A DNA stretch of 64,000 nucleotides from Vibrio tetraodonis (GCF_003350295.1 NZ_QLYY01000013.1:62001-126000); one strand, 5' to 3'. Positions 43,069-53,527 are shown, counted from the stretch's first letter. Program-made: numbers and translations. The notes: generated by a model not told the origin, from the letters alone.

Positions 43069-45444
43069 TTATGCGAATTGAGAAATTGGATTTATTAAGG
43101 TTCCGGCAAACTTAAGGCTTCCCGCAGGATCTGTAAGATCCACCATTTGTTGGTTATTAGCAAGCTGCAAACGGTTTAGACAAGAGTGGACAAACTCTGG
43201 AGAGAACAGACTATGCTGTTCGAATTTCTCTCTTAATTCTGGATGCTCAGTTTGATACCGATGAATATTGTCAGCTACAACTTTCCAGAAATTTTGCTCT
43301 GGAAACCCAATATGCTCAACTAAAATCGCACTCATATAACGGAAGAAACAATCGAAAACGTCAGTGTAAAAACATAAGGTCTCTTCCTCCGGTGGTACTT
43401 GAATAGAAATACGCTGGACACTGTCGGGTAACTCTGTATTTGAATTAAGTAAGTAAACTTCCTCACCAATATCTTTCATAATAGCTTTCACAGGAACATT
43501 GTTTTCAAAAATCAGGATCAAGTTTTCCCCATGTGGCATAAACACTAAGCTATGCTGGTAATAGCAGTGCAATAAAGGTGACAAATAGATATCCATATAT
43601 TTAGACAGCCAGTCTTCCGTCGAAAGTTCTGATGCTTTTATCAAAGTGGGAAGTAAGGCTTTATTGTTTGGATCAACATGTAAAAGAGATGCCATAGTCA
43701 TCAAACGTTGACCGGGACCAAGTAAAGGCACAGGGCTTTCACGCCACAGAGCAGCGAGCATTTTTTTGTAAGGGTTATCTTGCAAAGCTTCATGCTCATA
43801 ATAAGGGTTTCGGTAGCCTGTCGCTGCAATTTCCCTAAGAATTTTAAAACCATTTTTCTGTAGATATTTATCGCCCTGTATCAACTGATACACCCAGTCA
43901 TTAATAGCTGGTGTTGAGCGCATATAATTGGCAGATAACCCTCGCATAAAGCCCATATTAAGAACGGACAGTGCAGTTTTGACGTAAAACTTGTTCGGAT
44001 TACTTCGATTAAAAAAAGTCCTGATAGACTGTTGGGCTTGATAGCTATCATCACCATAACCCAAACAGATCAAATGACCTGATGCAATATCAGGGGCAAA
44101 CACATTGGCCAGCTTATTATACCACTGCCATGGATGCACCGGTATTAACGTATAGTCATCTGGGTTTTTCTGCTTACTGACAATCTTTTTAGCAAACTCA
44201 TCTTGTGTTGAAAGATCCAATTCTTGCATCATCAAATCATCGTAGTTGATGTCTTGACCATGAGAAAAGTCCGCTCGACTCTTATGTGCAGCTATCCAAA
44301 TCAAAGAGATAGGATAACCAGCTTCTGGGACATAGCGAAGAAAATCTTGAGCATCAAAACCTATTCTACCATTGTTTGCAATGAATGCGGGATGACCCTC
44401 AATCATAGCAGACTCTACTTGCTGGAAATCAGCATTCAGAAGAGCCTCAGCGCTTAACCAATCTTTCTTCTCCTTAAAGGCTGCTGAATACAAGGTACTT
44501 GTAATCTCTTCTAAATAGGTGGGTAACAGCTTTTTTGGGATATTAAGTGTCTGAGAAAATTCAATCACAAAGCTTATTGAGTCTAAACTTTTCTCTTGAT
44601 CACCAAACATTTTAATAATTGAACTAGTTTCAATTAACCAGTGATCCAATTTAAGTAGTTTAGCTTTAAATATGTATTTTATTTCTCCATCATCAGTCTG
44701 GAGTTGATATATTCCCCACTCTCCTGCATGATCTATTTTTTTTGGTGTTAGAATTCTTTCGTGACAGAGCTCAGCTAAGCATTTTCTAACATGCTGCCTA
44801 TTAACCTTTGTCCAAGATTTCGGGTCTATAGAGGTGATGGCCATTTCCGGGTCGTGATGGATATCCATGTTTTTTTTCTCATATTCTAATGTTGAGGCTG
44901 TATGAAATTGCTCTCGGGTACAAAAAGCCAAGTTAGCTAGTTTTTCACCAATTTGAATACGTTTAATATGTTGAAAACCCACCATCTTATTCAGTCGATG
45001 AATTTTGTAATTACGGTGATCAGGTTCAACCACGACTCGCATGAGCATAGGATCCTGAAACATAAATTCCATCACCGCTTTAAACACGTTGGAGGTAAAA
45101 CCTGATTTTGGTTTTGTAGTTGGAGCAATAAGTATATGCATACCCATATCACCAGATTGGACATTATAATGTTGTCCAACCTGATCATAATTTGGGTCAT
45201 AGGTTTCAACTAAAAAGCTCGGAGTACCATTAACCAAACCTATGAAAGCATTACAATGATCGTTTTGTAGGATGTCCTTATAAAAGACACACACTTGCTC
45301 AACAGAGTAACCTTGCATACCCCAAAACTCAGCATAGGGTTCGGTCACCCAGCGAAAAACATCTTGTGCATAAAGATCTAAATTAAATGAGACTAAGCTT
45401 ATGTGACCTAATCCAGAATCTGTTATAGTAAATGGCGTTCTCAT
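43069..45444 (-). CDS. bibC: Fused acyltransferase/NIS siderophore synthetase (BibC-like)
   Basis: A 791-residue bifunctional enzyme. Residues ~1-190 form a GNAT acyltransferase of the siderophore type (GDMGMHILIAPTTKP, MLMRVVVEPDHRNYKIHRL). Residues ~215-791 form an IucA/IucC-type NIS synthetase (EGHPAFIANNGRIGFDAQDF near 355, IPVHPWQW, FYVKTALSVLNMGFMRGL, FMPHGENLILIFENN). In bisucaberin biosynthesis the same fusion acylates N-hydroxycadaverine with succinyl-CoA and then dimerises and cyclises the product. The gene overlaps the upstream exporter gene by 4 nt. Whether the product is bisucaberin, putrebactin or a linear form depends on diamine choice and cannot be told from sequence. Confidence 0.9.
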   Translation of the reverse strand: MRTPFTITDSGLGHISLVSFNLDLYAQDVFRWVTEPYAEFWGMQGYSVEQVCVFYKDILQNDHCNAFIGLVNGTPSFLVETYDPNYDQVGQHYNVQSGDMGMHILIAPTTKPKSGFTSNVFKAVMEFMFQDPMLMRVVVEPDHRNYKIHRLNKMVGFQHIKRIQIGEKLANLAFCTREQFHTASTLEYEKKNMDIHHDPEMAITSIDPKSWTKVNRQHVRKCLAELCHERILTPKKIDHAGEWGIYQLQTDDGEIKYIFKAKLLKLDHWLIETSSIIKMFGDQEKSLDSISFVIEFSQTLNIPKKLLPTYLEEITSTLYSAAFKEKKDWLSAEALLNADFQQVESAMIEGHPAFIANNGRIGFDAQDFLRYVPEAGYPISLIWIAAHKSRADFSHGQDINYDDLMMQELDLSTQDEFAKKIVSKQKNPDDYTLIPVHPWQWYNKLANVFAPDIASGHLICLGYGDDSYQAQQSIRTFFNRSNPNKFYVKTALSVLNMGFMRGLSANYMRSTPAINDWVYQLIQGDKYLQKNGFKILREIAATGYRNPYYEHEALQDNPYKKMLAALWRESPVPLLGPGQRLMTMASLLHVDPNNKALLPTLIKASELSTEDWLSKYMDIYLSPLLHCYYQHSLVFMPHGENLILIFENNVPVKAIMKDIGEEVYLLNSNTELPDSVQRISIQVPPEEETLCFYTDVFDCFFRYMSAILVEHIGFPEQNFWKVVADNIHRYQTEHPELREKFEQHSLFSPEFVHSCLNRLQLANNQQMVDLTDPAGSLKFAGTLINPISQFA

Positions 45445-46631
45445 TTCGCCTCCTGAACGTTTATAGAAGTTGTATGTGAACGTTTTTTAAATACCATAGC
45501 AAAATAAATCGTACTTACTATTAGGCCCAAAGTACCAATATAAAATGGCGTAACGAGCGAACCGTGATCCACAATATAACCGATAGCGAACGACGCTCCG
45601 ATAACCCCTATGTTTTGGAAAAGGTAAACGCGAGAGAAGTCTTTAGCGTAATTATCTGGGGTAGATCGAGCGAACATAAATACTTCCAGTCGTACTGTCG
45701 CTTGAAAAAGTCCCCAGCCGAAAATACCTCGACCCAAAACAACAATCCATGCTTGCTCGGAACTTTGGATCATCAAACCAGCTATCGCAATGCAAATCGC
45801 TGCCAATATGCTCTGTATATGACGTTCTGAATGTTTTGACCTATTGTTAAACCAAAGGCCAACTAGTGCTACCCAGCCCGGAATCGAATAGACGAACCCA
45901 GACAGCACCTCACTTTGTATCTCTGATATTGATTGCCAATAAAGAGAGAAAAATGGCCGAATCAAAAATACACTGAAGTAGAACAACATCGACACTACCC
46001 CAAGATTTAGAATGAAACGTTTATGACTAGTTGAAGTGACACATGGCACTGTTTCTAAACGCTTCTCTGCCGAAAACGGTACCTTAAGCTTAAGGATAAT
46101 AAATATACACACTACAACTTGTATTGCATCACTAAAAGGCATAACCAAGTAAGCATCTTTTGCGTTAAACATTTGCAGGATAACGCCTCCTAGTAGCGCA
46201 CCTCCAATAGCACCAAAATGCATTAATACTGAGAAAAGACTAACCATATTCACGTGCTTTTCTTTTTCTTCTAAGCGAATCACAAATGGATAGATAAGTA
46301 AGTAACTTGCTTTAAACATCAACATAAGTTGTGAAAGGATCCAAAACTGTAATAGTGATGTCGTGTAGTAACATGCTAGTCCTAAAATGCCTGCAATAAT
46401 TTGTGTATATATCCACAAATGTACTTCATTGACTTTCTCAGCAACTCTTGTCCAAAAAGGAAAACTTACGGTAACGGTTAGGCAGCTTACCGCAATGTAG
46501 TAACCCACCATTTGACTTGAATGAACATCAAACGCCTCAGCAAAAAACTGTGAGTAAAAGGGTAACAGCATAGAATCTGCAACAACTGATACTAACGTAA
46601 GTATAATTAGGGAGTACTTGAGATTGTTCAT
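45441..46631 (-). CDS. MFS transporter, probable siderophore exporter
   Basis: A 396-residue protein with about twelve membrane helices in the major facilitator pattern. There is a charged loop after helix 2 (FWTRVAEKVNEVH) and a central cytoplasmic loop near residues 190-210. The location between the N-monooxygenase and NIS synthetase genes, with 4-nt overlaps at both ends, points strongly to export of the newly made siderophore across the inner membrane. Confidence 0.88.
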   Translation of the reverse strand: MNNLKYSLIILTLVSVVADSMLLPFYSQFFAEAFDVHSSQMVGYYIAVSCLTVTVSFPFWTRVAEKVNEVHLWIYTQIIAGILGLACYYTTSLLQFWILSQLMLMFKASYLLIYPFVIRLEEKEKHVNMVSLFSVLMHFGAIGGALLGGVILQMFNAKDAYLVMPFSDAIQVVVCIFIILKLKVPFSAEKRLETVPCVTSTSHKRFILNLGVVSMLFYFSVFLIRPFFSLYWQSISEIQSEVLSGFVYSIPGWVALVGLWFNNRSKHSERHIQSILAAICIAIAGLMIQSSEQAWIVVLGRGIFGWGLFQATVRLEVFMFARSTPDNYAKDFSRVYLFQNIGVIGASFAIGYIVDHGSLVTPFYIGTLGLIVSTIYFAMVFKKRSHTTSINVQEAK

Positions 46632-47938
46632 GCTAAGGCCAGCGCTCCCTCTGTAACTGGCGTAGCAAATTCTTGAAATGCAATACGCTTTTCAATCGAA
46701 TAGTGCTCCACTCCCGTAATATTTTTAATCAACACAGAGTTTCGATAGCATGCCATACCCAAGTCAGGCGTCACAAAACCATGAGTATGAAGCTCAGCAT
46801 TTTGCACAAAAATACGACTACCACTTTTGTCAACGCTGTAATTACGATTAACATCAAAACGGCCTTGATTATCCCATTGAATATGCGAACGAATCCCTTC
46901 TAGGAACTCTGGAAGCTGATAGACATAGCCTGTGGCTAGAACAACGCCTTGAGTATCAATATTAAACAACATACCTTGCTCATCTTGACTCATACCTAGA
47001 GTAAAGCGTCCGTGATGGTAATGGGCAGTTTCTAATGTAGTATTAGTCATTAAGTGAGTATTAACCTCTGCCGAAAGGCGCTTAACATATAAAAGGTCAA
47101 AAATATCATTAATTAAGCTGACATTGATTCCTTTGTATAGATTCTTTTGTTTACTAATCAATTCCTCTCGCTTCGCAGCAGGAAGATGATAAAAATAATC
47201 GACATATTCTGGAGATGTCATTTCTAAGGTAAGCTTACTGTACTCAAGCGGGAAAAATCTTGGAGACCGCGTCACCCAATTTAATTGATACCCCTTAGTA
47301 TCAATATCTTGCAATAAATCATAATAAATTTCAGCGGCACTTTGTCCACCTCCGACAATAGTAATAGATTCCTTCTGCTGTAACCGCTCCTTATCAAATA
47401 GATATTTCGAAGTGTGAGTGACTTCTTGTGTGATTTCTAGACAAGAGTCTGGGATGTGAGGAACTGGCCCGGTTCCCAGAACAATATGCTTACAATAAAA
47501 GTTAGCGATATTACCCACAGCTAAATTTTCAGCATCTACTTTGTAGAGCTCAGTTTCCTCATTGAATGTGACCTTTGTTACATTGTGCTGAAAACGTATC
47601 TCTGACATTTGCTCAGCCGCCCACTGACAGTATTGATTATATTCCTTACGCATCAAAAAGAAATTCTCTCTAATATAGAAGGAATACAACCTACCTTGTT
47701 TCTTGATATAGTTAAGGAAACTCAACGGATGTGTTGGGTCGGCAAGTGTAACTAAATCGGATAAAAAGGGAGTTTGTAAATGAGCGCTCTCAAGCATCAT
47801 ACCTGGATGCCAATCAAAGCCCTCGTTTTTATCTAAAAATAAACCATTAACATCATCCAATGTATGCGTAAGCGCTGCAAGTCCAAGGTTGAATGGTCCA
47901 AGACCAATAGCGATGAAATCAAAGATTGGACTATTCAT
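46628..47938 (-). CDS. Diamine/lysine N-monooxygenase for hydroxamate synthesis
   Basis: A 436-residue FAD- and NADPH-dependent N-hydroxylase of the IucD/DesB family. It has an FAD motif IGLGPFNLGLAAL near residue 12, the family segment WHPGMMLESAHLQTPF, an NADPH motif VGGGQSAAEIYYDL near residue 200, and ATGYVYQLP near 350. It would hydroxylate the terminal amine of cadaverine or putrescine made by the preceding decarboxylase. It overlaps that gene by 1 nt and the exporter gene by 4 nt. Confidence 0.92.
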   Translation of the reverse strand: MNSPIFDFIAIGLGPFNLGLAALTHTLDDVNGLFLDKNEGFDWHPGMMLESAHLQTPFLSDLVTLADPTHPLSFLNYIKKQGRLYSFYIRENFFLMRKEYNQYCQWAAEQMSEIRFQHNVTKVTFNEETELYKVDAENLAVGNIANFYCKHIVLGTGPVPHIPDSCLEITQEVTHTSKYLFDKERLQQKESITIVGGGQSAAEIYYDLLQDIDTKGYQLNWVTRSPRFFPLEYSKLTLEMTSPEYVDYFYHLPAAKREELISKQKNLYKGINVSLINDIFDLLYVKRLSAEVNTHLMTNTTLETAHYHHGRFTLGMSQDEQGMLFNIDTQGVVLATGYVYQLPEFLEGIRSHIQWDNQGRFDVNRNYSVDKSGSRIFVQNAELHTHGFVTPDLGMACYRNSVLIKNITGVEHYSIEKRIAFQEFATPVTEGALALA

Positions 47939-49518
47939 TAAATTGACTCCATGCTCACTAGGTGTGGTTGACTCTCGTCAATATTATTTAATACCTGTTG
48001 AGGTGAAAAATACTCGTGTCCAAACAGTTTTATAAGCGCCATAACATCGTTAATATGAGTAATATTTGTGGCTGGATTGAGCAGTGTAAATTTTAAATAG
48101 CGCTTCCCACGAACTTTGGTACTGGCAACCACAGCTTCACCACTACGAAATATTGCTTTACGTATATATTCGTTGGCTTTATCTATATTACTATCATCTG
48201 CATCAAACTCTGGAATGTAACGAAAAACTAATGTGCTTAATTCTGGTTGGTGGATTAGTTCGATGTTTACGTCAGATTGATAATGTTGGTGGCTAAGTTT
48301 TGCAAGGCCTATAACTTGGTCAAAAATTCGGCCTATATTGTCTGCCCCCATAACTCTTAGTGTTAGCCATAGCTTTAATGAATCAAAACGACGAGTTGTT
48401 TGAAGGCTTTTGTCAACTAAGTTTGGTGTTCCTTCTTGTCTTTGGCTAAGTGGGTTTAAATACTCAGCATGGTGAGTAATAAGGCTAAGCTTAGACTTGT
48501 CTTTGACAAAAAAAGCTCCACAACTAACAGGTTGGAAAAAAGATTTATGGTAATCAATAGTTATTGAGTCCGCTTTTTCTACTCCAGATAGGAGATGTCG
48601 ATACTGCTTGGAGACAAGGGTTCCACAGCCATAGGCTGCGTCAACATGCATCCAAATTCCATACTGCTGACAAATATTAGCTATTTCATGGGTGGGATCA
48701 ATACTACCAAAATCTGTCGTTCCCGTAGTAGCGACGACGGCTAATGGAATCAGACCTAGCTCTATAGTGTTATTTATCTCTTGCTGTAGTTCTTGAGTAT
48801 CCATTCTGAAGTTCTCATCGACAGCAACAGAAACCACAGCGTCGTAGCCGAGACCAATTAATGCTGCGGACTTTTGAATACTAAAATGACTAAGTTCGGA
48901 AGTAAAAATTCGAAACTTATGGCTAAAACTAGGTAAGCCCTGTTCACGAACATTATGTTGATATTCTTTCACGCAGTAGTTATCACGAGCTAACAGCATC
49001 GCCATCAAGTTAGATTGAGTTCCACCACTGGTAAAAATACCGTCCGCTTTAGCGTCAAATCCAATTTTCTTAGCTGTCCAGTCAAGTAGTTTTTGCTCAA
49101 TGAGCGTACCACCTGCACTCTGGTCCCAAGTATCTAGTGATGAATTGATAGAAGAAAGTATTTGCTCTGCCAAAATCGCGGGGTAGACAATTGGACAATT
49201 CAGATGTGCCATATATTTAGGATGATGGAAATATACAGCATCGTTTAAATAAAGTGACTTTACTTCCTCAAGAGCATCAGCTACGGAATGTAGTGGCTGA
49301 TCGATATCTACATTCAAAAACCTTGGTGCTAACTCGTCAGGAAGAATCCCACTAAATGGCTGATGAGTCGCTTCAATTTGACTTTTAATTAAGTTTAAAC
49401 CCTGTATAACACTGGCTTCATAAGAGTGAAGGTTGTTTCGATTGAATACAAAGTCGATCGGTTCGAGGGGAGCTCTTAGTTCGGAATGTACCGCAGTAAA
49501 TGAGTCAGCACTGATCAT
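47938..49518 (-). CDS. PLP-dependent diamine-forming decarboxylase (DesA-like)
   Basis: A 526-residue group II PLP decarboxylase. Motifs are TSGGTQSNLMAMLLARD, VATTGTTDFGS, WMHVDAAYGCGTLVS and the PLP lysine in SITIDYHKSFFQPVSCGAFF. In hydroxamate siderophore clusters this enzyme turns lysine into cadaverine (or ornithine into putrescine), the first step. It heads the four-gene operon, 85 bp downstream of a perfect Fur box. A 2,4-diaminobutyrate decarboxylase is the main alternative, but the operon partners favour a siderophore diamine. Confidence 0.9.
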   Translation of the reverse strand: MISADSFTAVHSELRAPLEPIDFVFNRNNLHSYEASVIQGLNLIKSQIEATHQPFSGILPDELAPRFLNVDIDQPLHSVADALEEVKSLYLNDAVYFHHPKYMAHLNCPIVYPAILAEQILSSINSSLDTWDQSAGGTLIEQKLLDWTAKKIGFDAKADGIFTSGGTQSNLMAMLLARDNYCVKEYQHNVREQGLPSFSHKFRIFTSELSHFSIQKSAALIGLGYDAVVSVAVDENFRMDTQELQQEINNTIELGLIPLAVVATTGTTDFGSIDPTHEIANICQQYGIWMHVDAAYGCGTLVSKQYRHLLSGVEKADSITIDYHKSFFQPVSCGAFFVKDKSKLSLITHHAEYLNPLSQRQEGTPNLVDKSLQTTRRFDSLKLWLTLRVMGADNIGRIFDQVIGLAKLSHQHYQSDVNIELIHQPELSTLVFRYIPEFDADDSNIDKANEYIRKAIFRSGEAVVASTKVRGKRYLKFTLLNPATNITHINDVMALIKLFGHEYFSPQQVLNNIDESQPHLVSMESI

Positions 49519-49602
49519 TTTGTGTTCCCTATATCATATGGTGTTTAAATGTTCTTAGGCTATCTGCTTTTATCATGCCAAAAACAGAAATACGCATTAT
49601 AA

Positions 49603-49617
49603 TGATAATTATTATCA
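49603..49617 (-). promoter_or_regulatory. Perfect Fur box upstream of the siderophore biosynthesis operon
   Basis: TGATAATTATTATCA is an exact 7-1-7 Fur consensus inverted repeat, extended by AATGATAATTATTATCATTT. It predicts iron-repressed transcription of the decarboxylase-monooxygenase-exporter-synthetase operon. Confidence 0.92.
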
Positions 49618-49767
49618 TTTCAATAGTTGTAATGATTTGTTTATCTTTAGCAGTAGAGACTTAGAGAACTGGGTAGCAGGTGCAAGCCTTATAAGACCAT
49701 ATCAAATCTTCTGGAAACTTGAGCTAAAACAGGTGTAGCAAATCGCTCAGTGGTTCCATGATAACGT

Positions 49768-51765
49768 TTATTTACTCATTAGGTACAAGAAATAAACACC
49801 TCCTAATAAAGAAGCCAACAAGCCGGCGGGGAACTGCCAAGGAAACCACAGGGTACGCCCTACCCAATCAGCGATAACCATAATAGTCGCTCCGATGAGA
49901 GCCGCGGAAACCAATTGATTCCGTGCCTGATATTGACTTAGTGTTTTTGCCATATGTGGAGCAAGTAAACCAACAAAGCTAAGTGGGCCAATAACGATAG
50001 TACAAAGTGTGGTTATTGATGCAACTAATGCCAAAAGTAGCAAGCGAGCTTTTCGACACTCTAAACCAACACTACCGGCCATTATTTCTCCGATACTAAT
50101 TAAATCTATCCAACGTGATACTAGCAAAGCGGTGCTACCTAATAAGACCATACCCATAAGCAAGAACTCAATATCATTACTGGCAACAAGGTACGTTGAG
50201 CCTGAAAGCCAAGCGATTAATGCAAGTGCATTGTCTTGACCTAAAGCAATCGCGATACGCAAGGCCGAATCTAAACTAGCACTGAGAGCAATACCAGTTA
50301 GTAATGTTTGAGACGGAGAAAAATTATGTTTGCGGCCAAAAAACCATACGAACCCAGTCGAAATTGCTGCGCCGAATGCACCAATTAGCATTTGCTCATA
50401 ACGCTCGATTGCTATCCCCAAAATGGCACCTACGACAAGCGCAAACGCCGCTCCCGAGCTAATGCCCAATATCTCTGGGCTTGCCATAGAATTGTTCGAT
50501 ATACGCTGGATAATGCAGCCAGCAAGTGCCAACCCTACACCAGCTAATAAAGCAGCGAATACCCTTGGAAAGCGAAGTTGAAATAATGATATTGAAAAGT
50601 CTAATGACCAGCCTAGTTGATTTCTTCCAACCAAAAGAGCAATGACAATGGCAATAGTAAGGGTCAACACCAACCCCGAAACTACTCTAGCAACACTACG
50701 ATGATAGTAGTGTTCAACTACTTGGTCTCGCACCTTAAGTTCAGATTGTAAGAATTTTCTTTGCAGTAACCAGAGCAGAAAAGGTGCACCCAGCAAAGCT
50801 GTCATCGCCCCTGTGGGTAACAAGTCTCCGCTAGGTCCTGATAAAAGCTGGATAATCAGATCAGCAAATAATAGCATCAGGGAGCCTATAACACCGCTGA
50901 CAAAAAGCTGCCACTGGAGAATTCTAACGCGCAAAAATCTTGCTATCGCTGGCGCTACAATTCCAACAAACCCAATCAATCCTGCTTCACTAGTTACAGC
51001 AGAAACAACTAAAATAGTTAACGTTAGAGACACAAGTTTGATCTGCTTAATATTAATACCAAGAGAAGAACCAACCCTATCCCCGAGTTGAAGTGCTGAT
51101 AATGGCCGTTGTAGCACCAACAAACATAAAATTGGGAGCATAACTAACGGTATTAACGTCGTAACACCAGACCATCCATTTTGGTTGAGTACCCCAGCTC
51201 CCCATACAAATACACTTGTAAGTTGTTGTTCATTCAGCAACAGCAACATTGTATTGAGGGCACCCAAAAAAAGACTCACAACCATGCCAGAGAGAACCAT
51301 ATGCAAAGGCGAAAAACCTCGCTTAGCACTCAATAAGAAAACCAATACAGTGGCTAAACAGCCACCGAAAAAAGCAGGAAGAAAATTAGGAATAACGTTA
51401 TTTGTCGGTAACAGAAGTATACCTAATACCATGCCTAATTCTGCGCCTGAAGAAACACCTAATGTTGTTGGCGATGCAATAGGATTACGCAACATAAATT
51501 GCATAACACAACCTGCAACACCCAGCGCAAAACCACAAATAACAGCCATTGCTAAACGGGGTAGATAGGTTAAATAGGTAACAAGATGCTGATAGTTCGA
51601 CTCATCATAATTGAACAATACATCCAATAGTATTGACCATCCCTTTGCATAAGGAACCGTGATTTGGATAAGCCAAACTAATAAGACACCAAACAGAAAC
51701 CCAATCATGGACACTTTTAGCCCGATCATTTTATGACTAAAAGGTAAAGTATTAGTTACATTCAT
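49768..51765 (-). CDS. fhuB: Duplicated FecCD-type permease, FhuB-like
   Basis: A 665-residue inner-membrane permease made of two FecCD halves fused head to tail, each with about ten helices. The paired motifs are RLAMAVICGFALGVAGCVMQ with ASPTTLGVSSGAELG in the first half and RVFAALLAGVGLALAGCIIQ with ASPEILGISSGAAFA in the second. Fused two-domain permeases are characteristic of FhuB, which imports ferric hydroxamates with FhuC and FhuD. It is the last gene of the fhuCDB-like operon, 5 nt after fhuD. Confidence 0.93.
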   Translation of the reverse strand: MNVTNTLPFSHKMIGLKVSMIGFLFGVLLVWLIQITVPYAKGWSILLDVLFNYDESNYQHLVTYLTYLPRLAMAVICGFALGVAGCVMQFMLRNPIASPTTLGVSSGAELGMVLGILLLPTNNVIPNFLPAFFGGCLATVLVFLLSAKRGFSPLHMVLSGMVVSLFLGALNTMLLLLNEQQLTSVFVWGAGVLNQNGWSGVTTLIPLVMLPILCLLVLQRPLSALQLGDRVGSSLGINIKQIKLVSLTLTILVVSAVTSEAGLIGFVGIVAPAIARFLRVRILQWQLFVSGVIGSLMLLFADLIIQLLSGPSGDLLPTGAMTALLGAPFLLWLLQRKFLQSELKVRDQVVEHYYHRSVARVVSGLVLTLTIAIVIALLVGRNQLGWSLDFSISLFQLRFPRVFAALLAGVGLALAGCIIQRISNNSMASPEILGISSGAAFALVVGAILGIAIERYEQMLIGAFGAAISTGFVWFFGRKHNFSPSQTLLTGIALSASLDSALRIAIALGQDNALALIAWLSGSTYLVASNDIEFLLMGMVLLGSTALLVSRWIDLISIGEIMAGSVGLECRKARLLLLALVASITTLCTIVIGPLSFVGLLAPHMAKTLSQYQARNQLVSAALIGATIMVIADWVGRTLWFPWQFPAGLLASLLGGVYFLYLMSK

Positions 51766-51770
51766 TAAAT

Positions 51771-52661
51771 TTATCTGGTCAATTGCTCAGTGATGCTATC
51801 GCTAAACCTTTGAGCTGAAATAAGACCACCAAAAGTCCAGATTGCAGGCAGTTCATATACTGAATGAGTTCGTGTGAACTCCATTGCTTGCCATAATGGT
51901 GACTGAGACAATTGTCTGCGTTCAGTATCCTTAAGTGGTCCAAAAATAAGTATATTCACTTTCTGATGTTCAGCTAATTTTTCAATTCCTGCTGTAGTAA
52001 AACCCCAATCATTAGTCTCTTCTTGCCAGTCATTTTTCAGACCCATTTTTTCGATTATGGACTGAACCAGTGAGCCAGTATTATGAACTCGAATAGTACT
52101 AGCATTCATAAATCGGATAAACATGAGAGGTTTGGTATTCTGGTTAGCCGCATTTATCTTTTCAGCATTAGCTTTTAAACGCGCTTCCGTTTGTTCAATC
52201 ACAACTTCTGCATTTATCTCTTTTCCTAGTAATGAGCCCAAAGAACGAGTTATATCCGTTACTGATTTAAGCGGTAACTTCTTATCATTATATATTGTGT
52301 AAACTAACACTGGAGCTATCGTTTGCAATCGTTGGTAGGCCGATGACATGTGATCGCTAATGAGAATAACATCAGGTTTTAGATCAGATAATAACTCAAG
52401 GTTAGGTTCCCGACGTGAACCCACATCTATTACACTCTTTGCAAGTACTGGCTTTGTTACCCAAGTATTGTATCCTGAAACATCAGCGATACCTTGGGGC
52501 TGAACCCCAAGACTAATAACCGTTTCTGTCAACGCCCAATCAAGCGCAATTACTTTTTTGGGTATCTCGTCAAATGTCGTAGTACCCATATCATGTTGAA
52601 CTTCAAATGCGTTGGAGGATAACGCAAATAGCGATATCAAAAGAGTTATTACTGGTTTCAT
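51771..52661 (-). CDS. fhuD: Periplasmic ferric hydroxamate-binding protein, FhuD-like
   Basis: A 296-residue class III periplasmic binding protein with a signal peptide (PVITLLISLFALSSNA). It has the conserved start KKVIALDWALTETVISLGVQP, then VGSRREPNLELLSDLKPDVIL with the Arg/Glu pair used to dock and bind, and a long linker helix around residues 130-160. It delivers the ferri-siderophore to the FhuB-like permease. It sits between fhuC and fhuB. Confidence 0.92.
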   Translation of the reverse strand: MKPVITLLISLFALSSNAFEVQHDMGTTTFDEIPKKVIALDWALTETVISLGVQPQGIADVSGYNTWVTKPVLAKSVIDVGSRREPNLELLSDLKPDVILISDHMSSAYQRLQTIAPVLVYTIYNDKKLPLKSVTDITRSLGSLLGKEINAEVVIEQTEARLKANAEKINAANQNTKPLMFIRFMNASTIRVHNTGSLVQSIIEKMGLKNDWQEETNDWGFTTAGIEKLAEHQKVNILIFGPLKDTERRQLSQSPLWQAMEFTRTHSVYELPAIWTFGGLISAQRFSDSITEQLTR

Positions 52662-52686
52662 TGCCGGGTTCCTTATTGATAGGAGC

Positions 52687-53463
52687 TTATGGAATATAGC
52701 TGATAGGTTGATTGGTTACTGGATGCAAAAATAACTCTAGTTTCATTCCATAGATTTTCATCAAAGTATCAGGTTTCATTAGCTCTTGTGGTGTACCCTC
52801 TGCGATGACTCTACCAGAATGCAACGCCACCAATTGATCACTGAACTTTGCAGCCATATTAACATCATGTAGAACCATGATAACTGTCAAGCCGCTCGTC
52901 TTATTGAGCTCTTGGATCAAAGAAAGCAGCTCATACTGGTGAGCAATGTCCAATGCGGAGGTAGGCTCATCAAGTATTACACATGAACTTTGCTGGGCGA
53001 GAAGCATTGCTACCCATGCACGTTGCCTTTCACCGCCAGATAAAGTTGCCACAAACCGGTCATGAAGGCTTGTTAACCCTACTTTTTCAATAGCCTCATC
53101 TACCAATAGATGATCTTTTTTACTGTAACGCCCAAAGATACCTTTCCATGGGTAACGACCAAAAAATACTAACTCACGCACGGTCACACCATCTGTAATA
53201 GGCGGGTGCTGAGGAAGATAGGCGACATTCAGTGCAAAATCCCGACTGGAAAATGAAGATACGGGCTTATCATTAAACAAAACATCACCGCTAGCGGGCT
53301 GATTTTGTCGACCCAGAAGCTTAACCAAGGTTGATTTTCCACAACCATTATGACCAAGCAAGGTTGTTATCATCCCCTTTTTAAAACCTAGTTTAGTGGG
53401 GTGTAAAATGATTTTATCTTCGACTGCAAACGAAGCATCCTGCAATTGAAACATTACAATCAA
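52687..53463 (-). CDS. fhuC: Ferric hydroxamate ABC transporter ATPase, FhuC-like
   Basis: A 258-residue ATPase with Walker A LLGHNGCGKSTLVKLL, Q-loop YLPQHPPITDG, signature LSGGERQRAWVAMLLAQ, Walker B CVILDEPTSALD and H-loop VMVLHDVNMA. It drives the FhuB-like permease. It is the first gene of the importer operon, with a Fur box 65-79 bp upstream. Confidence 0.94.
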   Translation of the reverse strand: MIVMFQLQDASFAVEDKIILHPTKLGFKKGMITTLLGHNGCGKSTLVKLLGRQNQPASGDVLFNDKPVSSFSSRDFALNVAYLPQHPPITDGVTVRELVFFGRYPWKGIFGRYSKKDHLLVDEAIEKVGLTSLHDRFVATLSGGERQRAWVAMLLAQQSSCVILDEPTSALDIAHQYELLSLIQELNKTSGLTVIMVLHDVNMAAKFSDQLVALHSGRVIAEGTPQELMKPDTLMKIYGMKLELFLHPVTNQPISYIP

Positions 53464-53527
53464 GAATCTAGTTATTAAACTTCATCTGTAAACTTTACCA
53501 TAACAAGAATTTCAATGATAACAATTT

